Source: an uncultured bacterium (lineage in GTDB: Bacteria > Armatimonadota > UBA5829 > DSUL01). Taken from it: 9,140 bases of DNA. Of this stretch, positions 6,403 through 9,140 are shown one piece after another. Both the position numbers and the translations under genes were made by a program. The stretch spans positions 1-9,140 of the forward strand of contig CALCJH010000327.1 of NCBI GenBank assembly GCA_937967775.1. The letters are read 5' to 3'. The notes under the pieces were generated by a model. That model had not been told where the DNA came from and ran no database searches. It saw nothing but the letters and a program-made list of their open reading frames with translations. Position 1 is the first letter of the stretch. Each line of letters opens with the position of its first letter.

Positions 6403-9140
6403 TCAGGAAGGTGTGTTGCGGCTTCCCGCCCTGCTGTAATAAAGGGCCACGCGAAGCAGTACCAGTCCCAGAACAAGGAACGAGACGATCCGGTAAGGCG
6501 CGTCCACCGAGATCAGATCCAGCACAAAGACTTTCGCTGTCGTCAGCGCAAGGATGATCAGCGCGGTCACCCGTACCGCCTGGTTGTCGCGGAGCATACC
6601 TCCCGCCAGCAAAGCCAGACCATAAAGGGCCCACACGGCGGATATGCCGATCTGTGCGGCCAGACGCCAGTCTCCAAAGGCGGCCTGATGGTGGCGGACC
6701 CCCGACCAGGTCTCCACCGTCAGGCCCCAGAGGAGATAGACCACAAGCGCCAGCCATCCCGGTCCGCTCAGCTTCGAAGGCCGGCCCTCCCTGGCGTCGG
6801 GTAGCATCCGGAGCGAGAAGGCTCCCCCCGCCCCGATGGAGGCTAGCGACAGGAACCGGACGTTCCAGGGCGGCGCGAAGTCCACCTCCTCCCCCGCCAC
6901 CGCATTCAGTCCAAGCAAGGCCCAGATGGTGGCGGCACAACTTCCCGCCAGCACACCGGACCATCCCAGAACACTCAGCGACCACAACCGTCCCAGCGTC
7001 ACCGCCACCCACGCGTAGGCTCCCCAGAACGCGCAGAGGAGATAACGCGACACCGCGGCGGTTCCGGCCGGACCCAGGGGTGCCCATTCACGCACAGCGC
7101 CAGCGATCTCGAACGATAGCCCGATACCAAGCAGCAGCCATGCTCCCACCGCCGCGGCCTGCGCCGTCCCCGCGTCCGTTCCTGCGGGGTCGTTCTCCGC
7201 GTTTGAAGCCCGGCTGGCCATCCAGCCCGTCAGAGCGGCCATCGCCGATACGAAGGCGAAGGCGAAGATACGGATGTTGGCGAAAGGCGTCAGCGGGCTT
7301 GAACCGGAGCCGGCCGCCGCCAAGGGCGCAACAGCCAGGCCCGCCGCCAGCAGCACGAGCGCGCACATCCTCAGAGCCTGGAACCTTGCAGCCACTCCCG
7401 CTCCGTAGCTTGCCGCAGCGAGCGCCGTCCAGAGAACGGACATCACCAGCGCGGCCCTCGTGTCCGGCTCCAGGGGATGAGGTGCAGTTCTGAGCTCGAA
7501 GAAACGGAAGGACACCAGCCCTGCCAGCCATGCCGCCGCGAACAGGGCGGATGCGCCGGCGACGCCGGTCATTTCGTCGCGGGCATCCCTGGCTTTCAAC
7601 TGGCTGTAGCCCGCGACCCAGGCATTGGCCAGCGCGAAGTAAAGAAGGGTAAAGGCCCGTCCATCCAGCAACGCGACGCGCGAAGCCCCGGCTGGCTCCA
7701 CCTGGCTCCACAGCACCGCCAGAAGGGCGATTAGCCACACGATCTGCCCGCCCGTCCGGAACAGGGGATCGCGGAAGCAGTATCCTAGCGTCAGCAGCGC
7801 CGCCGCCTCAACGCTCCAGGCAGAGCTCGTCCATCGTATGTTCAATTGAGCCGGGACGCTCAAGGTCAGGAACAGGATCCCGAGAGCCCCGGTGCTGAAC
7901 CGGAGAGCCCGGTTCCCGGGAATCCTGCGAGCCGACCAGACGGCTATGCATCCGAAGAACACCGACAGAGCCAACGGGAACGCGCCCGGTAATCTGCCCG
8001 ACGCATCGTGGACCAGTGCGTTCCCGGCCATCGCGTAGGTCAGAGATGAGGCGAACAGAAGCAGCAGGTCAGCCGGGGCTGTCTCCTCGCGTTGCAGCAG
8101 GCTGCGGAAGATGGACGCCCCAACAAACATCAAAAAATAGAGTGTGCTGAACCAGAAAACCTGCCATCTGTGGACTTCCGGCGAATAGGACGCGTCGGCC
8201 CATCCCAGAAGTAGAAGGACGGTGGAGGCGAAACTCAGCAGCACGGCTGGTCTCCACTGCCTGACCAAAGAGACCGCCAGGATGCCGCCGTTTAGCACGG
8301 CAATATAGATCAGCAGCAAGAGCGCCGGTCCGCCGGTGCTGTCTTTTCCGCCCACCAGGGCGGGGGTCAGAAAACCGCCCAGCGTTGCAAGGATGATGAG
8401 GCTCAGCGCGTCGAAACGCACCGCCAGCGCCACGCCCGCGGCGCAGACGAGCGCCATCAGCAGGAATGCCGTCTCGTTGCGGATCGCGCCGTAGCGCTCC
8501 CCTGCCGCCCAGACGGTGAGATACAGCAGAGCCAGCCCGCCTCCCATCAATGCGTCCCCGAACCAGCGTTCCAGCCGGCCGCGCACGCGAGCCCCCGCGG
8601 TGACGAGCACGATCCCCGCCGCCGAGCCGATGCCCAGCTGGCCCCACTCGCCCAGATACTGCCAGCTGTATCGGAGGAACAGACCCACCGCGAAGAAGAT
8701 GGCCAGCGAGCTGGCCCACATGGCCCCCCGGCCCCCGAGGAACCTCTCGAACCGGGTCTGCCAGCTCTCACGGGGCCCGGCGGCCTCGGGCGTCAAGGGA
8801 GATACAAGTGGCGCCCCCTCTTGGCTGAAACGGGAGTTGGGAGCAGGCTCCCCGGCGATACCGGGCGGTTGCGGCACGGGCCGCGGTGACAGAAGGATGG
8901 CCGGAGGAGGAATGTCCGGAGCAGGCGGCACGGGTGGCAGACCGGGCACCTCCGGTGGAGGAGGGACTTTTAGTCCGGAGGCGGTAGGGATCTCCGATGG
9001 AGCCTCCGGCAGCCTCGGAGACGTTGCGTGTGGCAACGCGGAGGCCCCGGTTCCTCCGGTTGCCTTCTCCAGCGCTTCCAGCCGGGCGTCCAGCTGCTCT
9101 ACTGCCCGCGCCAGCGATTCGATACGTTGCCGGAGCGATT
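6403..9140 (-). CDS. Large DUF2339-type polytopic membrane protein, partial at its 5' end
   Basis: The frame stays open to the window edge, showing 911 residues to the TGA at 6403-6405; the true start lies beyond 9140, and an apparent TTG start at 9036 is internal. The visible N-terminus is a coiled coil with perfect 4-3 spacing (Leu/Ile/Val at visible residues 2, 6, 9, 13, 16, 20, 23). A Pro-rich linker of about 70 residues follows, then FERFLGGRGAMWASSLAIFF with the first membrane segment near 139-156. The rest is dozens of alternating hydrophobic stretches and short charged loops, consistent with twenty or more helices. The C-terminal AKVFVLDLISVDAPYRIVSFLVLGLVLL resembles the usual end of DUF2339 proteins. 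The function of that family is not established; an envelope role is only a guess. Its neighbour on the other strand is convergent, so no operon partner is visible. Confidence 0.8.
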   Translation of the reverse strand, partial: SLRQRIESLARAVEQLDARLEALEKATGGTGASALPHATSPRLPEAPSEIPTASGLKVPPPPEVPGLPPVPPAPDIPPPAILLSPRPVPQPPGIAGEPAPNSRFSQEGAPLVSPLTPEAAGPRESWQTRFERFLGGRGAMWASSLAIFFAVGLFLRYSWQYLGEWGQLGIGSAAGIVLVTAGARVRGRLERWFGDALMGGGLALLYLTVWAAGERYGAIRNETAFLLMALVCAAGVALAVRFDALSLIILATLGGFLTPALVGGKDSTGGPALLLLIYIAVLNGGILAVSLVRQWRPAVLLSFASTVLLLLGWADASYSPEVHRWQVFWFSTLYFLMFVGASIFRSLLQREETAPADLLLLFASSLTYAMAGNALVHDASGRLPGAFPLALSVFFGCIAVWSARRIPGNRALRFSTGALGILFLTLSVPAQLNIRWTSSAWSVEAAALLTLGYCFRDPLFRTGGQIVWLIALLAVLWSQVEPAGASRVALLDGRAFTLLYFALANAWVAGYSQLKARDARDEMTGVAGASALFAAAWLAGLVSFRFFELRTAPHPLEPDTRAALVMSVLWTALAAASYGAGVAARFQALRMCALVLLAAGLAVAPLAAAGSGSSPLTPFANIRIFAFAFVSAMAALTGWMASRASNAENDPAGTDAGTAQAAAVGAWLLLGIGLSFEIAGAVREWAPLGPAGTAAVSRYLLCAFWGAYAWVAVTLGRLWSLSVLGWSGVLAGSCAATIWALLGLNAVAGEEVDFAPPWNVRFLSLASIGAGGAFSLRMLPDAREGRPSKLSGPGWLALVVYLLWGLTVETWSGVRHHQAAFGDWRLAAQIGISAVWALYGLALLAGGMLRDNQAVRVTALIILALTTAKVFVLDLISVDAPYRIVSFLVLGLVLLRVALYYSRAGSRNTPS

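Noticed and set aside
6654..7493. 279-residue open frame on the plus strand
   Set aside because: It is antisense to the DUF2339 gene. Its extreme Pro/Arg content is what GC-rich antisense frames produce.

Overview
The window is GC-rich bacterial DNA carrying seven protein-coding genes, two of which run off the ends. No rRNA, tRNA, CRISPR array, insertion sequence or other mobile element is visible. The lineage cannot be fixed from sequence alone. A high-GC genome with tandem Tat-exported Gfo/Idh/MocA-type proteins, an atypical ROK protein, chemotaxis-type CheY and CheX homologues and a giant DUF2339 membrane protein fits a free-living organism of the Armatimonadota, Planctomycetota or similar phyla. 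That placement is an inference with low confidence.

Left part (1-5021): a ROK-family protein (minus strand, 3' end outside the window) is transcribed away from two tandem Gfo/Idh/MocA-family oxidoreductase-like genes on the plus strand. A 443-base intergenic region separates them and probably holds the control signals for both directions. Both Gfo/Idh/MocA proteins begin with twin-arginine export signals, so they are expected to fold with their dinucleotide and act outside the cytoplasm, probably on sugars or sugar derivatives. The second has the usual EKP catalytic motif, while the first has EAP. A strong GC-rich 14-bp hairpin follows the pair. Next comes an ApbE-type FAD:protein FMN transferase with no visible export signal.

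Middle part (5022-6393): a 353-base non-coding stretch rich in short dyad symmetries precedes a single-domain CheY-like receiver and, 71 bases later, a CheX-family protein. All receiver phosphorylation residues are present in the CheY. In the CheX homologue the catalytic ExxN motif reads ExxT, so it may bind the receiver without dephosphorylating it. No chemotaxis kinase, receptor or flagellar gene is in the window.

Right part (6403-9140): a very large DUF2339-type polytopic membrane protein lies on the minus strand, converging on the cheX-like gene with only 9 bases between the stop codons. Its N-terminal coiled coil continues past the window edge.

Most of the window reads as ordinary chromosomal gene content. 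The observations most worth checking are the substituted catalytic residues in the CheX homologue and the first Gfo/Idh/MocA protein, the atypical ROK protein, and the structured intergenic regions.
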